Shown: in pieces, positions 8,759 to 17,021 of the stretch
How positions within the stretch are numbered: position 1 is the stretch's first letter
Layout: each line of letters opens with the position of its first letter
Source: Marinobacter aromaticivorans
GTDB taxonomy: Bacteria > Pseudomonadota > Gammaproteobacteria > Pseudomonadales > Oleiphilaceae
Reading direction: 5' to 3'
Assembly: GCF_002806975.1 (NCBI RefSeq)
Contig: NZ_NIHD01000001.1
Location: forward strand, 434,001 to 498,000
Length of the DNA stretch: 64,000 nucleotides
The notes under the pieces: model-generated
What the model was told of the DNA's origin: nothing
Database searches by the model: none
What the model saw: the letters and a program-made list of their open reading frames with translations, nothing else
Translations under genes and position numbers: made by a program

Positions 8759-9625
8759 TCAATCCTCGCTGAGTACTTTTGGAGTAACTGCCCGGTGAAA
8801 GCCGTTATATGGCTCGTTATTTTTGGCCTTGGGTAGCGGCCATACCCGCCCGCCTTGAGAGGCAGCGCCGTCAATACGCAGGCAATCACCGTTTACAAAG
8901 GAAGCCCCCGGGCTTAGCAAGAAGCAGATGGCGGAGCTGACTTCCGATTCCGTGCCCATGCGCTTGATGGGTACGTTATCGCCGAGGCTGCGAATCCACT
9001 GCTTCATGTGTTCGGGGTAGTTGTCCATGCCGCTGGACGCAATCCAACCCGGCGCGACCGCGTTTACACGAACGCCGGAGGCACCCCATTCCACCGCCGC
9101 TGTCTGGGTAAAATTCACCATGCCGGCTCTTGCCGCACCCGAGTGCCCCATACCGGGCATGCCGCCCCACATGTCCGCCACAATGTTTACGATGGCGCCA
9201 CCGGTTTTTGACAGTGCCTGGGTGTAGGCCTCTCTCGCCATCAGAAAGCCGCCGGTGAGGTTGGTGCGTACCACGGTTTCCCAGCCTTTCTGGTTGATTC
9301 CAGCCAGGGGAGATGGGAACTGGCCGCCGGCATTATTGACCAGGCCGTTCAACCCGCCATGCTCTGCAATAATCGCTTTCACGGTGGCCTTTACTGAGTC
9401 TTCTTCACGGATATCACACACGTGTGCCGAGGCGATGCCACCGTCTTCAAGGATTTCAGCCTTTACGGCCTCAACCTTTTCGACTTTACGGCCGACCAAT
9501 GCAACCCGGGCGCCGAGGGATGCGAGTTCGTGAGCGGTACAGCGACCGATGCCGGAGCCGCCACCGGTGACGATAAAGGTCTGCCCCTTAAATAAATCAG
9601 GGCGAAAAACAGATTGATAACTCAT
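8759..9625 (-). CDS. atuB: SDR family protein, AtuB-like, atypical active site
   Basis: A 288-residue short-chain dehydrogenase/reductase fold. It has the nucleotide motif TGGGSGIGRCTAHEL (residues 20-34) and NNAGG. Where classical SDRs have YxxxK, this protein reads GHSGAARAG, the arrangement typical of trans-2-enoyl-CoA and dienoyl-CoA reductase relatives that lack the catalytic tyrosine. That suggests it acts on an unsaturated CoA ester rather than on an alcohol. It is second in the atu operon, close to atuC and separated from atuA by palindromic copy E. Function within terpene catabolism is inferred. Confidence 0.82.
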   Translation of the reverse strand: MSYQSVFRPDLFKGQTFIVTGGGSGIGRCTAHELASLGARVALVGRKVEKVEAVKAEILEDGGIASAHVCDIREEDSVKATVKAIIAEHGGLNGLVNNAGGQFPSPLAGINQKGWETVVRTNLTGGFLMAREAYTQALSKTGGAIVNIVADMWGGMPGMGHSGAARAGMVNFTQTAAVEWGASGVRVNAVAPGWIASSGMDNYPEHMKQWIRSLGDNVPIKRMGTESEVSSAICFLLSPGASFVNGDCLRIDGAASQGGRVWPLPKAKNNEPYNGFHRAVTPKVLSED

Positions 9626-9652
9626 AACTTGAAAACCTTCTCTAATGTTCGG

Positions 9653-9762
9653 GCGCTCAGGCAGGGAGGGGGCTCCAGGACTGTGAGCAGCAGGGATGCT
9701 GCGACCAAGCCTACATGGACGTATTCACGGCGTGTCCTGGAGCCCCCTCCCTGCCTGAGCGC
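9653..9762 (-). repeat. Variable-arm palindromic element, copy E (atuA-atuB gap)
   Basis: Perfect 29-bp arms at 9653-9681 and 9734-9762 enclose the shortest core (9682-9733, 52 nt). On the minus strand hairpin 1 carries TACGTCCATGTA. Hairpin 2 is GCAGCATCCCTGCTGC, in which the usual GGCC stem is replaced by GCAG with matching CTGC on the other side. This is a compensated change around an unchanged CATCCnTG loop. Confidence 0.9.
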
Positions 9763-9775
9763 ATGCACCATAACT

Positions 9776-11572
9776 TCAAGAACGAGCCAGCCTGGAAGGC
9801 ACCGGCACCGGAAACTCCAGTAACTGCTGGGCAAACGCCTTGCCTTGCGGATCAATACGCAGGCTGGCAACGCCACCGCCGCCCAGGCTGTGTTCCAGCA
9901 GGAAATTGAAAGCATGGAACCCGGGCAGCGTCCAGCGGGTAACCTTGCCGGTTTCCGGGTTCAGTGTATGGGCCATCCAGTCGGCAACGGCTTCTTCGGT
10001 TAATGCAGCAGCAATGAACGGAACGAACTCCGGCTTACGTGCAATAACGCCAATGTTGCTGTGGTCGCCCTTGTCACCGCTGCGGGCCCAGGCCAGATCA
10101 ATCAGGGGAACGGTGGTATCGGTTACTGATGCACCTTCGATAGCGGGTTGATCCTTGATCTGGCCAGGCAGGAAGCCTCCTGCCGAATCAACAGCAACCG
10201 GTGTTACCTGGCCGCTCAGATCAACCGATACAGCAACCTCGCTCTTGGGCACCAGGCACGAATAAAGCCGGATCTTGGGCCAGACGGCTGGCCGGCCACC
10301 CACAATGCCCGTCAAACCCGGTGCCATGCCGGTTGCCGCCTGAGCGATCTCCCGGGAGAACAACACCAAGGCCGCTTTTTTGGTGTGGGCCGCACTGATT
10401 TTGACGACGATTTCCCGGCTGTCTTGGCCGCGACCATGCTTGCCATAGGTGGTTTCAGTACCCAGCAGTTCGACACTGGTTTCCGTGTAGTCGGGTAAGC
10501 CGCGTTCCTGGAACAGCCGCGATGTTTTGGTAAGGATGGCGTCGGCCACGGCCTGGGCCTTCTTCCGCGCATCCATGCCCGCAAGCAGGAAAGTTGCGGT
10601 GCACTTGAAACCATCCGGCCAGGTGCCGGAAACCTTGTAGCTGTCGGTTGGCGGCAGGCCCCGCGCGCCGCGAACCGTTACACAGTCTGGCCCGCTTTCT
10701 TCCAGTTTCACATCGGTAAAATCGCAGGTTACATCCGGCAGGAAATAGGCCCGGGGATCTCCGATTTCGTAGACCAGCTGCTCAGCAACGGTGCCACGGC
10801 TTACCTTGCCGCCGGTACCTTCCGGCTTGGTGATTACAAAATCCCCGTCTGCGCTGACTTCGGCAATGGGGAAACCCATATCGGCAAAGCCCTCGGCAAC
10901 ATCTTCCCAGTCCGTGAAGTTACCGCCGGTGGATTGTGCACCGCACTCCAGCAGGTGGCCGGCAAGGCTACCCTGGGCCAGTTTGTGGTAGTCCTTCCAG
11001 TCCCAGCCGAATTCGTGCACCAGAGGGGCAAGAATCAAGGCACTGTCTACCACTCTGCCGGTCAGAACTATGTCGGCGCCCTGATCCAGTGCTGCCACCA
11101 AACCCGGTGCGCCAAGATAGGCGTTCAGGCTGACCATCATGGCTGGCATCGGCTCGCCGGTGGCTATTTCGGTGGTGCCGGCTTTGCTCAGGGCCTGCTT
11201 TTTCGGCAGCAGGTCATCCCCGAGTACCAGGGCAATTTTCATGTCTACGCCGGCTTTTTCGCACAGTGCCTGCAACGCATCGCGGCAGGCTAACGGATTC
11301 ACACCACCGGCATTGCTAAGCACGCGAATCCCTTTTGCTTTAATGTCGGCAAGCAGCGGGCCCATTACGGTTTCAACAAAATCCCGGGCGTAGCCCTGGC
11401 TGGGGTCTTTCATCTTCTGGCCAGCCATGATCGACATGGTGACTTCGGCCAGGTAGTCGGAGACCAGATAGTCGATATCACCTCTATGAACCAGCTGTGC
11501 GGCGGCCGTTTCGGTGTCACCCCAGAAAGCGGAGGAACAGCCTATGCGAATGGTTTTCGGGGAGTCAGCCAT
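9776..11572 (-). CDS. atuA: Acyclic terpene utilisation protein AtuA (DUF1446)
   Basis: A 598-residue protein of the AtuA/DUF1446 family, whose biochemical role is not established even though it is needed for growth on acyclic terpenes. It opens [20 protein letters not shown] and contains the family blocks [30 protein letters not shown], and a C-terminal portion ([19 protein letters not shown]) typical of the AtuA C-terminal domain. I chose the ATG at 11572, with AGGA about 10 bases upstream, because a longer in-frame TTG start at 11656 would lie inside the operator and predicted promoter. It is the first gene of the operon, divergent from atuR, and the marker that separates atu from liu clusters. 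Confidence 0.88.
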   Translation of the reverse strand: MADSPKTIRIGCSSAFWGDTETAAAQLVHRGDIDYLVSDYLAEVTMSIMAGQKMKDPSQGYARDFVETVMGPLLADIKAKGIRVLSNAGGVNPLACRDALQALCEKAGVDMKIALVLGDDLLPKKQALSKAGTTEIATGEPMPAMMVSLNAYLGAPGLVAALDQGADIVLTGRVVDSALILAPLVHEFGWDWKDYHKLAQGSLAGHLLECGAQSTGGNFTDWEDVAEGFADMGFPIAEVSADGDFVITKPEGTGGKVSRGTVAEQLVYEIGDPRAYFLPDVTCDFTDVKLEESGPDCVTVRGARGLPPTDSYKVSGTWPDGFKCTATFLLAGMDARKKAQAVADAILTKTSRLFQERGLPDYTETSVELLGTETTYGKHGRGQDSREIVVKISAAHTKKAALVLFSREIAQAATGMAPGLTGIVGGRPAVWPKIRLYSCLVPKSEVAVSVDLSGQVTPVAVDSAGGFLPGQIKDQPAIEGASVTDTTVPLIDLAWARSGDKGDHSNIGVIARKPEFVPFIAAALTEEAVADWMAHTLNPETGKVTRWTLPGFHAFNFLLEHSLGGGGVASLRIDPQGKAFAQQLLEFPVPVPSRLARS

Positions 11573-11627
11573 GTTTGTGCGTCCTGTTACTGGATTGGCC
11601 CGGGCGTTACGCCTGGTGGCAGGCCAT

Positions 11628-11656
11628 ATGTTAGTCCATGGGGTAAACCATACCAA
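11628..11656 (-). promoter_or_regulatory. Predicted atuA promoter
   Basis: On the minus strand TTGGTA (11656-11651) and TAACAT (11633-11628) are separated by 17 bp, a reasonable sigma-70 arrangement. The -35 box falls within the left half of the inverted repeat at 11652-11669, so a bound repressor would block it. Confidence 0.5.
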
Positions 11657-11669
11657 GCAAGCGCTTGGT
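11652..11669. promoter_or_regulatory. Probable AtuR operator (inverted repeat)
   Basis: ACCAAGC-AAGC-GCTTGGT is a perfect 7-bp inverted repeat with a 4-bp spacer in the atuA-atuR intergenic region. P. aeruginosa AtuR is reported to bind inverted repeats in the equivalent region. The spacing and symmetry suit a TetR dimer, and the site overlaps the predicted atuA -35 box. Confidence 0.65.
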
Positions 11670-11695
11670 TTGTAAACAGGTAATTTTCAGGTAGA

Positions 11696-12349
11696 ATGCC
11701 GTTTCTTCTACCGCAGCTGGATTTGCCCGTGAATCAAGACAAAATTCTTCAGTCACTCATTGCCGACAATCTGGTTTCAGATCCGGAAAGTGCTCGTGGT
11801 CGGCTGCTTCGGGAAGCGGCGCGGCTATTCCGCGATAAAGGCTATGAGCGAACGACTGTCCGCGATCTGGCGGCAGCCGTGGGTATCCAGTCGGGCAGTC
11901 TTTTTCACCACTTCCGCACCAAAGAAGAAATCCTCAAGGCGGTGATGGTTGAAACCATCAGGCTTAATACCGCCGTAATGCAGGCTGCTGTGAATGCGGC
12001 AAACACCAACCGGGAGAAGTTGAGAGCGCTGATCAGTGCCGAGCTGGAATCCATTAACGGCCAGACCGGCGAGGCCATGGCAGTACTGGTCTACGAATGG
12101 CGTAGCCTGTCTGAAGCCTCCCAGGCCGAAGTGCTGAAGCTTCGGGATCTTTATGAGGCCCTGTGGCTGGATGTCCTTAACGCTTTGAAACGGGATGGTG
12201 CTCTGGTTGCCGACCCGTTTATTGTGCGCCGCATGCTGACCGGTGCCTTGAGCTGGACAGTAACCTGGTACAGACCAGAGCGTGGCGGCCTGACCCGGGA
12301 GGATCTGACGGATCAGGTGATTGCCATGCTGGGCCTGAGCTCGAAGTGA
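11696..12349 (+). CDS. atuR: TetR family repressor of the atu cluster
   Basis: A 217-residue TetR-type regulator. The helix-turn-helix is at residues 56-85 (TTVRDLAAAVGIQSGSLFHH), followed by a helical ligand-binding domain. It is divergent from atuA and faces the inverted repeat at 11652-11669, as in the P. aeruginosa atu locus, where AtuR represses the operon until a terpene-derived CoA ester relieves it. The N-terminus is about 30 residues longer than usual before the HTH. A GTG at 11729 (VNQDKILQSL) is an alternative start, and would fit better if transcription begins from TTGTAA-N16-TAGAAT at 11670-11697. Likely autoregulated. Confidence 0.8.
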   Translation: MPFLLPQLDLPVNQDKILQSLIADNLVSDPESARGRLLREAARLFRDKGYERTTVRDLAAAVGIQSGSLFHHFRTKEEILKAVMVETIRLNTAVMQAAVNAANTNREKLRALISAELESINGQTGEAMAVLVYEWRSLSEASQAEVLKLRDLYEALWLDVLNALKRDGALVADPFIVRRMLTGALSWTVTWYRPERGGLTREDLTDQVIAMLGLSSK

Positions 12350-12385
12350 TGAGCAGTCGGGTGGCATGTGTTGCGCACCTGTAAT

Positions 12386-12414
12386 CAGTTCGTAATAAAC
12401 AGTTTATTGAACTG
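12386..12414. promoter_or_regulatory. Inverted repeat after atuR
   Basis: CAGTTC-gt-AATAAAC, a single A, then GTTTATT-GAACTG form a 13-bp stem with a 2-nt bulge, 37 bp after the atuR stop. It could be an AT-rich terminator-like hairpin for atuR or an operator for the TRAP genes that start 212 bp downstream. A second, AT-rich stretch at about 12437-12474 is bracketed by GGCATT/AATGCC. The remainder of 12350-12626 shows nothing I can assign. Confidence 0.4.
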
Positions 12415-12626
12415 GCTGAATCTGAAAAAAATCGTAAAGGCATTGTTTTAAATCAAAATAATTTCAAAAAATGCCCTCTTGGCAAAGCCATTGGCCTGAT
12501 CGGCATGACCGTGACGGCAAACGAGCCATTTTTGTAGGACAGTTTTCAACGCACTCTTGCCTCCGGAATGACAGAACCAACTGCATTTCAGGCTTATAAA
12601 AACAAAGCAGAGCAGGGTGACTTATC

Positions 12627-13688
12627 ATGTCCTTATTGGCGATGTATGCACGCCGTCTGGCGGCGGTGCGTGGCAAAATGATTATTCTTGCAGTGGCCGT
12701 TTTGTTTGCCGGCTGTTCCGCAAATCCCATTTATAAAACCACCGGGGCTGTGCTCGCAGGTTATTCGGAGGCTGAAGCCACTCCGTATGTCATGCAGATG
12801 TCTGATCCCGAAATGGCCTGTGCGCTCGGAGAAGGCATAGATCCCTTGCTCTACTCCTTTTCGCGCATCAACGATGCCCCGGATACAACCGGTTCCCTGT
12901 TGATGCTGCTGGCTGCCAATTGCATGGAATACAATGCCTGGGAGGCCGAGCTTGCCTACCTGCGGGCAGATTATGAAGGCAATGTGCCTGCTGCCAAGGA
13001 TGCCCGCGAGCAAACAAAGCGTTTACATGCGCTGACGGCCGAGCGCCGCCAGATTGCTTTCCGCAGGGCCATGGAAGCCTACGACTTTGATCCCTCCAAA
13101 GAACCGCTTGAGTGCCCGTTCCTGTTTACCGAGCAGGATGAAATGACCTTCATGCTCGGCTTGCTGACCGGTATGCAGGCGGTTGTAAACGATGCCAATT
13201 CCGGTGCCCGTGCAGGGATACCGCGCAACATCGCACCCCAGGCAGAGCGCGCTGCAACCTGTGTCGACAATGAAAAACTGGGTGGCTTGCCCAACGCTGT
13301 CCGTGCCCTGGTCTGGCTGTTATTGCCGGATACCCGCCCGGAACTGTCACCGGATCCCTGGAAAGTGCTCGAAAACAGCTCTGCAAAAGGTGTAGAGGCA
13401 GGCATTCGCGCCTCTATGGCGGTGGAAGCCGTCGCTGCCGAAACCTTCGGGCGCCCGGACGTGTTGGCCGACGTGATCCGCCGTTTTGCAGAGGCTGAGG
13501 ACACCATCGAGGTGTGGGAAGAGTACCGTCTGGTGGACAGTGTAGCCCGTCAGGCCATCCGGTTTTCCTCGGATAAGCACTGGACCGCTCAATACGGTTA
13601 CCGCACGCCCCAGCGTTTTTTCGGAAAAATGAGTCCGGAGCGCAACACGGAAAACGTTGAAACCATGAGCCTGGATGATCTGCTCTGA
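12627..13688 (+). CDS. Lipoprotein linked to TRAP transporter (TatT-like, tentative)
   Basis: A 353-residue predicted lipoprotein. The N-terminus has basic residues, a hydrophobic stretch MIILAVAVLF and the lipobox LFAGC with Cys30, so it is probably anchored in the outer membrane facing the periplasm. The start has a good ribosome site (AGGGTGAC). The body is mainly helical with repeated Ala/Leu-rich segments. It directly precedes a solute receptor and a TRAP permease, which suggests the TRAP-associated TatT role (helical lipoprotein that docks the receptor). I do not recognise the family from sequence alone; the assignment is from position and general shape. Confidence 0.6.
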   Translation: MSLLAMYARRLAAVRGKMIILAVAVLFAGCSANPIYKTTGAVLAGYSEAEATPYVMQMSDPEMACALGEGIDPLLYSFSRINDAPDTTGSLLMLLAANCMEYNAWEAELAYLRADYEGNVPAAKDAREQTKRLHALTAERRQIAFRRAMEAYDFDPSKEPLECPFLFTEQDEMTFMLGLLTGMQAVVNDANSGARAGIPRNIAPQAERAATCVDNEKLGGLPNAVRALVWLLLPDTRPELSPDPWKVLENSSAKGVEAGIRASMAVEAVAAETFGRPDVLADVIRRFAEAEDTIEVWEEYRLVDSVARQAIRFSSDKHWTAQYGYRTPQRFFGKMSPERNTENVETMSLDDLL

Positions 13689-13763
13689 ATCAGTCATGCC
13701 CGCGCCTGTTCGGCGCACCCCCAACGAACTCGGTATAAACACAAGAATCACCCGGAGGTCTTT

Positions 13764-14774
13764 ATGATCCGCAAGTCCATTACTGCTTTGACACTGGCAG
13801 CCATTGCCCCCCTGGCGTCGGCCCAAACCGTGAAACTGTGTGTGTTTGATGTGATAGGTGCCAACGGTGACATATACAACATGGTCAAAGACTATGCGCT
13901 GGAAATGAAAAACCATGGTGTGGACTTCAAACTCAAGCCTTATACCGACGAAGGCGTGGCCATTGGCGACTTCAATGCCGGCCAGTGTGATGCCGTTGCC
14001 GCCACTGACTTGCGTACCCGGCCTTTTAACCGGTTTACCGGAAGTATCAGTGCTGTCGGGGCCATACCCACCTACGATGACCTGAAAACGCTGCTGGCTA
14101 CCCTGGCTCAACCCAAAGCTGCTGCACTGATGAAGCAGGGCGATTACGAGGTGCTTGGGATTGTGCCCGCGGGCGCCGGCTATCTGTTTGTAAACGATCG
14201 CAGTATTGATACGGCGGGGGAGTTGGCCGGAAAGCGGATGGCGACCCTTGATTACCAGGAAGATGCCATCCACATGGTGAATTTTGTAAAGGCAACGGTG
14301 GTTCCTTCTGATATCACCAACTTTGCCGGTAAATTCAATAACGGTTCCGTTGACACAGCCTATGCGCCCGCATTCGCGTATGAAGCCCTTGAGCTCTACA
14401 AGGGGTTGGGTGACAAGGGCGGGATTGTGGATTACCCGCTGGCGCAGCTCACAATCCAGGTGATTGCCCGCGATGATGTTCTGGATGACGAAACCGCCCA
14501 GAAAGCCCGCGAGGTTGCCTGGGATATGTACCCTCAGGCCATGAACCTGATCAACCAGCAGGAAAATGCCATTCCGGCTGACAAGTGGATTCGCATTCCG
14601 GAAAAAGACATCCAGGGTTACCAGGAAATGTGCCGTCAGAACCGGCTCGAAATGCGCGACGGTCTTAACGGAGCTCCCGATGTGTATCATCCCAAAATGC
14701 TGAGTTTGCTGAGCAAAATCCGTTGTTCAAGTAATCCGTCCGCATCCGAGTGCACCTCGGAAAACCGGGAATAA
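13764..14774 (+). CDS. Periplasmic solute receptor, AdeT1/2-type TRAP binding protein
   Basis: A 336-residue exported protein with a clear signal peptide (MIRKSITALTLAAIAPLASAQ) and a strong ribosome site (GGAGG) upstream. The mature part resembles the AdeT1/AdeT2 group of proteins, which were first annotated as efflux components but look like TRAP-type receptors. It shows a two-lobed receptor pattern, including KLCVFDVIGANGDIYNM at the start and the VDTAYAPAFAYEALEL segment. It lies between a lipoprotein and a DctM-type permease with short gaps (76 and 16 bp), so the three probably form one uptake system. Substrate unknown. Confidence 0.72.
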   Translation: MIRKSITALTLAAIAPLASAQTVKLCVFDVIGANGDIYNMVKDYALEMKNHGVDFKLKPYTDEGVAIGDFNAGQCDAVAATDLRTRPFNRFTGSISAVGAIPTYDDLKTLLATLAQPKAAALMKQGDYEVLGIVPAGAGYLFVNDRSIDTAGELAGKRMATLDYQEDAIHMVNFVKATVVPSDITNFAGKFNNGSVDTAYAPAFAYEALELYKGLGDKGGIVDYPLAQLTIQVIARDDVLDDETAQKAREVAWDMYPQAMNLINQQENAIPADKWIRIPEKDIQGYQEMCRQNRLEMRDGLNGAPDVYHPKMLSLLSKIRCSSNPSASECTSENRE

Positions 14775-14789
14775 CAGGGCGGATCACCC

Positions 14790-16841
14790 ATGAACTGGCA
14801 AGCATTGACGGCTCCGGCCGCGAAAACGCTTTACCCCGTGCACCGGATGCACGGGGCCATTCTGCTGGTGCTGCTGTTTGTTACCTTGCTCCTGGGCATG
14901 GGTAACTCGCTCCATTCGCGCCTGCTTTGGGTTGGTGAGCAGGTCTGGCCAAACTACTACCTGCTCAACCCCGATGCCACGGAGCCGTCGTGCCGGCTGG
15001 AAATGGATGTAGACGCGGAAGTGCGCAAGCGTATGGATGCTTACCAGCCAGACCCGGATGATCTGTTTGATTCCGCTCCCGATCCTGAGGCTATTCGCGC
15101 CTCCCTCAAGCGTAACCTTGCGCTGTGTGCGGAGAAACATGCGGCTTATGAACAGAACCAGAAGCATGCCACACCGGCCCTGGGCGCATTCAAGACGGTC
15201 GAGCAGGGATTGGCGTCCTTTTTGCTGGATAACATAGCGCTTACCAAGTATCTGTTCATTGCCATTTTTGCAATGGCCGCTGCGGTGGCAGCTTTTGATA
15301 CGGATCACATCGCGCTCCGGCTGCCCCGAAACCGGTCAGAGTGGCGCCTGAGCCAGGCGGTGCAGTTCATCGTCAACGGTTTGATGGTGTTTTCGATGAA
15401 CGCCTACCTTGGGCGGCTGGCCAGTTCGCCCGGCACTGAGTCTACCGTTACGCTCCAGTATGCCTGGACGGCTGTATTCGGCCTGTTTATGGTGATTAAC
15501 GCGCTGCGTTTCGTGAAAGTTCCAACGCATATGCGGGCTGGCGCGCTGGCGCTGTCCTCGGGCCTGGTCGTGCCGCTGTACTGTAGTATGGGCCTGATTG
15601 CCATGAGCTACTTTTTCTTCGCGGACGGCTACGCATCGGGGCTCGCCATTTACTTCGGCATGATGTCCAATCTCTCTTCCATGTTTATCAATATCGGGCT
15701 TTATGTGCTGGTGGGTATGGTTCTGAAGCAGACTCGCCTGCCAGAGCTGTTGCTGAACGTCATCAAACCCTACAACCTGCCTGCACCCATGCTGGCCTCG
15801 GTCATTATCTTTGCCACCGCCTTCCCGACGGCCTTCACCGGCGCTTCCGGTATTTTCATACTTGCGGTTGGTGGCGTGGTTTATGATGAGTTGCGCAGGG
15901 CCGGAGCCGGGCGGCAGCTGGCTCTGGCAACCACCGCTATGTCCGGAAGTCTTGGTGTGGTGCTCAACCCCTGCCTGCTGATTGTGGTGGTTGCGGCTCT
16001 GAACAAGGAAGTGACAACCACCGAGATGTACGGCTGGGGCTTCTGGGTGTTTATTATGTCCGCCACGCTGTTCTCGTTGATTGTTTGCAAAACCGAAGGC
16101 AACTGGCGGCCGCGCCCGGCTGCGGGTGCTCTGAAGGCATCGTTGCACCAGCTCAAGCCACTGCTCCCTTATGTGGCCGTGGCGGCGGGCGTCATAGTGG
16201 CCATCTACGGAGTGCTTGGCCTGTCATTCAATGAATACAGTGCACCCCTGATACTGCCATTGGTAATGCTTGCCCTCGTGTATCTTGATGCTGACAGCAG
16301 CAGCCGCGACGATACTGAAACCCGTCTGCAGGCATTCTGGGGCAGGAGTTGCGCCGCTGCCAGCGATTCTGCAGTGCATATCGGAGCCTTGCTGGCTTTG
16401 ATTGGTTTCTCTATTTGCCTTGGCGGCATTCTGGAGCGCTCCGATATTGTTCAGGCGCTGTTTCCGGAGGATCTCACAAGCCCCTGGATTGCCATGCTGG
16501 TGATTGTTGTCATGTTGACGATCATCGGCATGGTGATGGATCCCTTTGGTGCGGTAATCCTGGTGTCTGCCACCATCGCCCAGCCAGCGATTCAGTTGGG
16601 CATTGATCCACTGCATTTCTGGATTGTATGCCTGGTGGCATTTGAGCTGGGGTATCTGAGCCCGCCCGTGGCACTGAACCACCTGCTTACGCGCCAGGTC
16701 GTGGGGGAGAACGAAGTGCTGGCTGCGGAGCGTGTGGGGTCCTTCTGGCATCGTTACGAGCGTTTGTTGCTGCCCCTTGCGGTGATGGCGCCAACGTTGT
16801 TGCTGGTGGCGTTCGTGCCCATGATGTTCTATGCCCTGTAG
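14790..16841 (+). CDS. Fused TRAP transporter permease (DctQ-DctM type)
   Basis: A 683-residue polytopic membrane protein. The first membrane segment (residues 23-42) is followed by a hydrophilic, probably periplasmic, region to about residue 145. Several more helices come next, then a DctM-like large permease half from about residue 260. Typical large-subunit stretches are AFPTAFTGASGIFILAVGGV, MSGSLGVVLNPCLLIVVVAAL and ELGYLSPPVALNHL. The N-terminal part is likely the small DctQ component fused in frame. The roughly 100-residue acidic, Cys-containing insertion after the first helix is unusual. It is followed by a terminator at 16864-16896. Confidence 0.78.
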   Translation: MNWQALTAPAAKTLYPVHRMHGAILLVLLFVTLLLGMGNSLHSRLLWVGEQVWPNYYLLNPDATEPSCRLEMDVDAEVRKRMDAYQPDPDDLFDSAPDPEAIRASLKRNLALCAEKHAAYEQNQKHATPALGAFKTVEQGLASFLLDNIALTKYLFIAIFAMAAAVAAFDTDHIALRLPRNRSEWRLSQAVQFIVNGLMVFSMNAYLGRLASSPGTESTVTLQYAWTAVFGLFMVINALRFVKVPTHMRAGALALSSGLVVPLYCSMGLIAMSYFFFADGYASGLAIYFGMMSNLSSMFINIGLYVLVGMVLKQTRLPELLLNVIKPYNLPAPMLASVIIFATAFPTAFTGASGIFILAVGGVVYDELRRAGAGRQLALATTAMSGSLGVVLNPCLLIVVVAALNKEVTTTEMYGWGFWVFIMSATLFSLIVCKTEGNWRPRPAAGALKASLHQLKPLLPYVAVAAGVIVAIYGVLGLSFNEYSAPLILPLVMLALVYLDADSSSRDDTETRLQAFWGRSCAAASDSAVHIGALLALIGFSICLGGILERSDIVQALFPEDLTSPWIAMLVIVVMLTIIGMVMDPFGAVILVSATIAQPAIQLGIDPLHFWIVCLVAFELGYLSPPVALNHLLTRQVVGENEVLAAERVGSFWHRYERLLLPLAVMAPTLLLVAFVPMMFYAL

Positions 16842-16863
16842 GGCCGACCTTTGACCCTGAAGG

Positions 16864-16896
16864 CCGTCTCCGGAGGTTCCCGAGGCGGCTTTTTTG
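16864..16896 (+). terminator. Terminator after the TRAP genes
   Basis: GCCGTCTC (16864-16871) pairs with GAGGCGGC (16883-16890), including one G-T pair, and is followed by TTTTTT. It lies 22 bp after the permease stop. Confidence 0.75.
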
Positions 16897-17021
16897 TATC
16901 TGCAAAACCGGATTCCTGTGTTTGCGCGCTCCCTGGCATCTGGCGAATAATGGGTAACGTACCTTTGCGCAATGAGTGTCGTACACTTGGCAGTCTGAAA
17001 ACAGACGGGGGCTTTATACGG

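Noticed and set aside
4402..9762. Elements A-E explained as ordinary Rho-independent terminators
   Set aside because: They have no T-tracts, contain a conserved structured core, and lie inside one operon in both orientations.
9622..9915. Open frames running through palindromic elements (for example 9622-9915 and 4435-4644)
   Set aside because: They depend on the repeat sequence, lack ribosome sites and overlap known genes.
1..11572. Leucine/isovalerate (liu) cluster with methylcrotonyl-CoA carboxylase
   Set aside because: The carboxylase subunits alone would allow it, but AtuA, two SDR genes, AtuH and the divergent TetR gene in this order are specific to atu clusters.
13347..14690. Minus-strand open frame of 447 codons
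   Set aside because: Antisense to the solute receptor gene, which has a signal peptide and ribosome site; the antisense product has no recognisable features.
16851..17021. N-terminal extension of the subtilase from 16851
   Set aside because: The extension overlaps the TRAP terminator hairpin and would bury the lipoprotein signal peptide.
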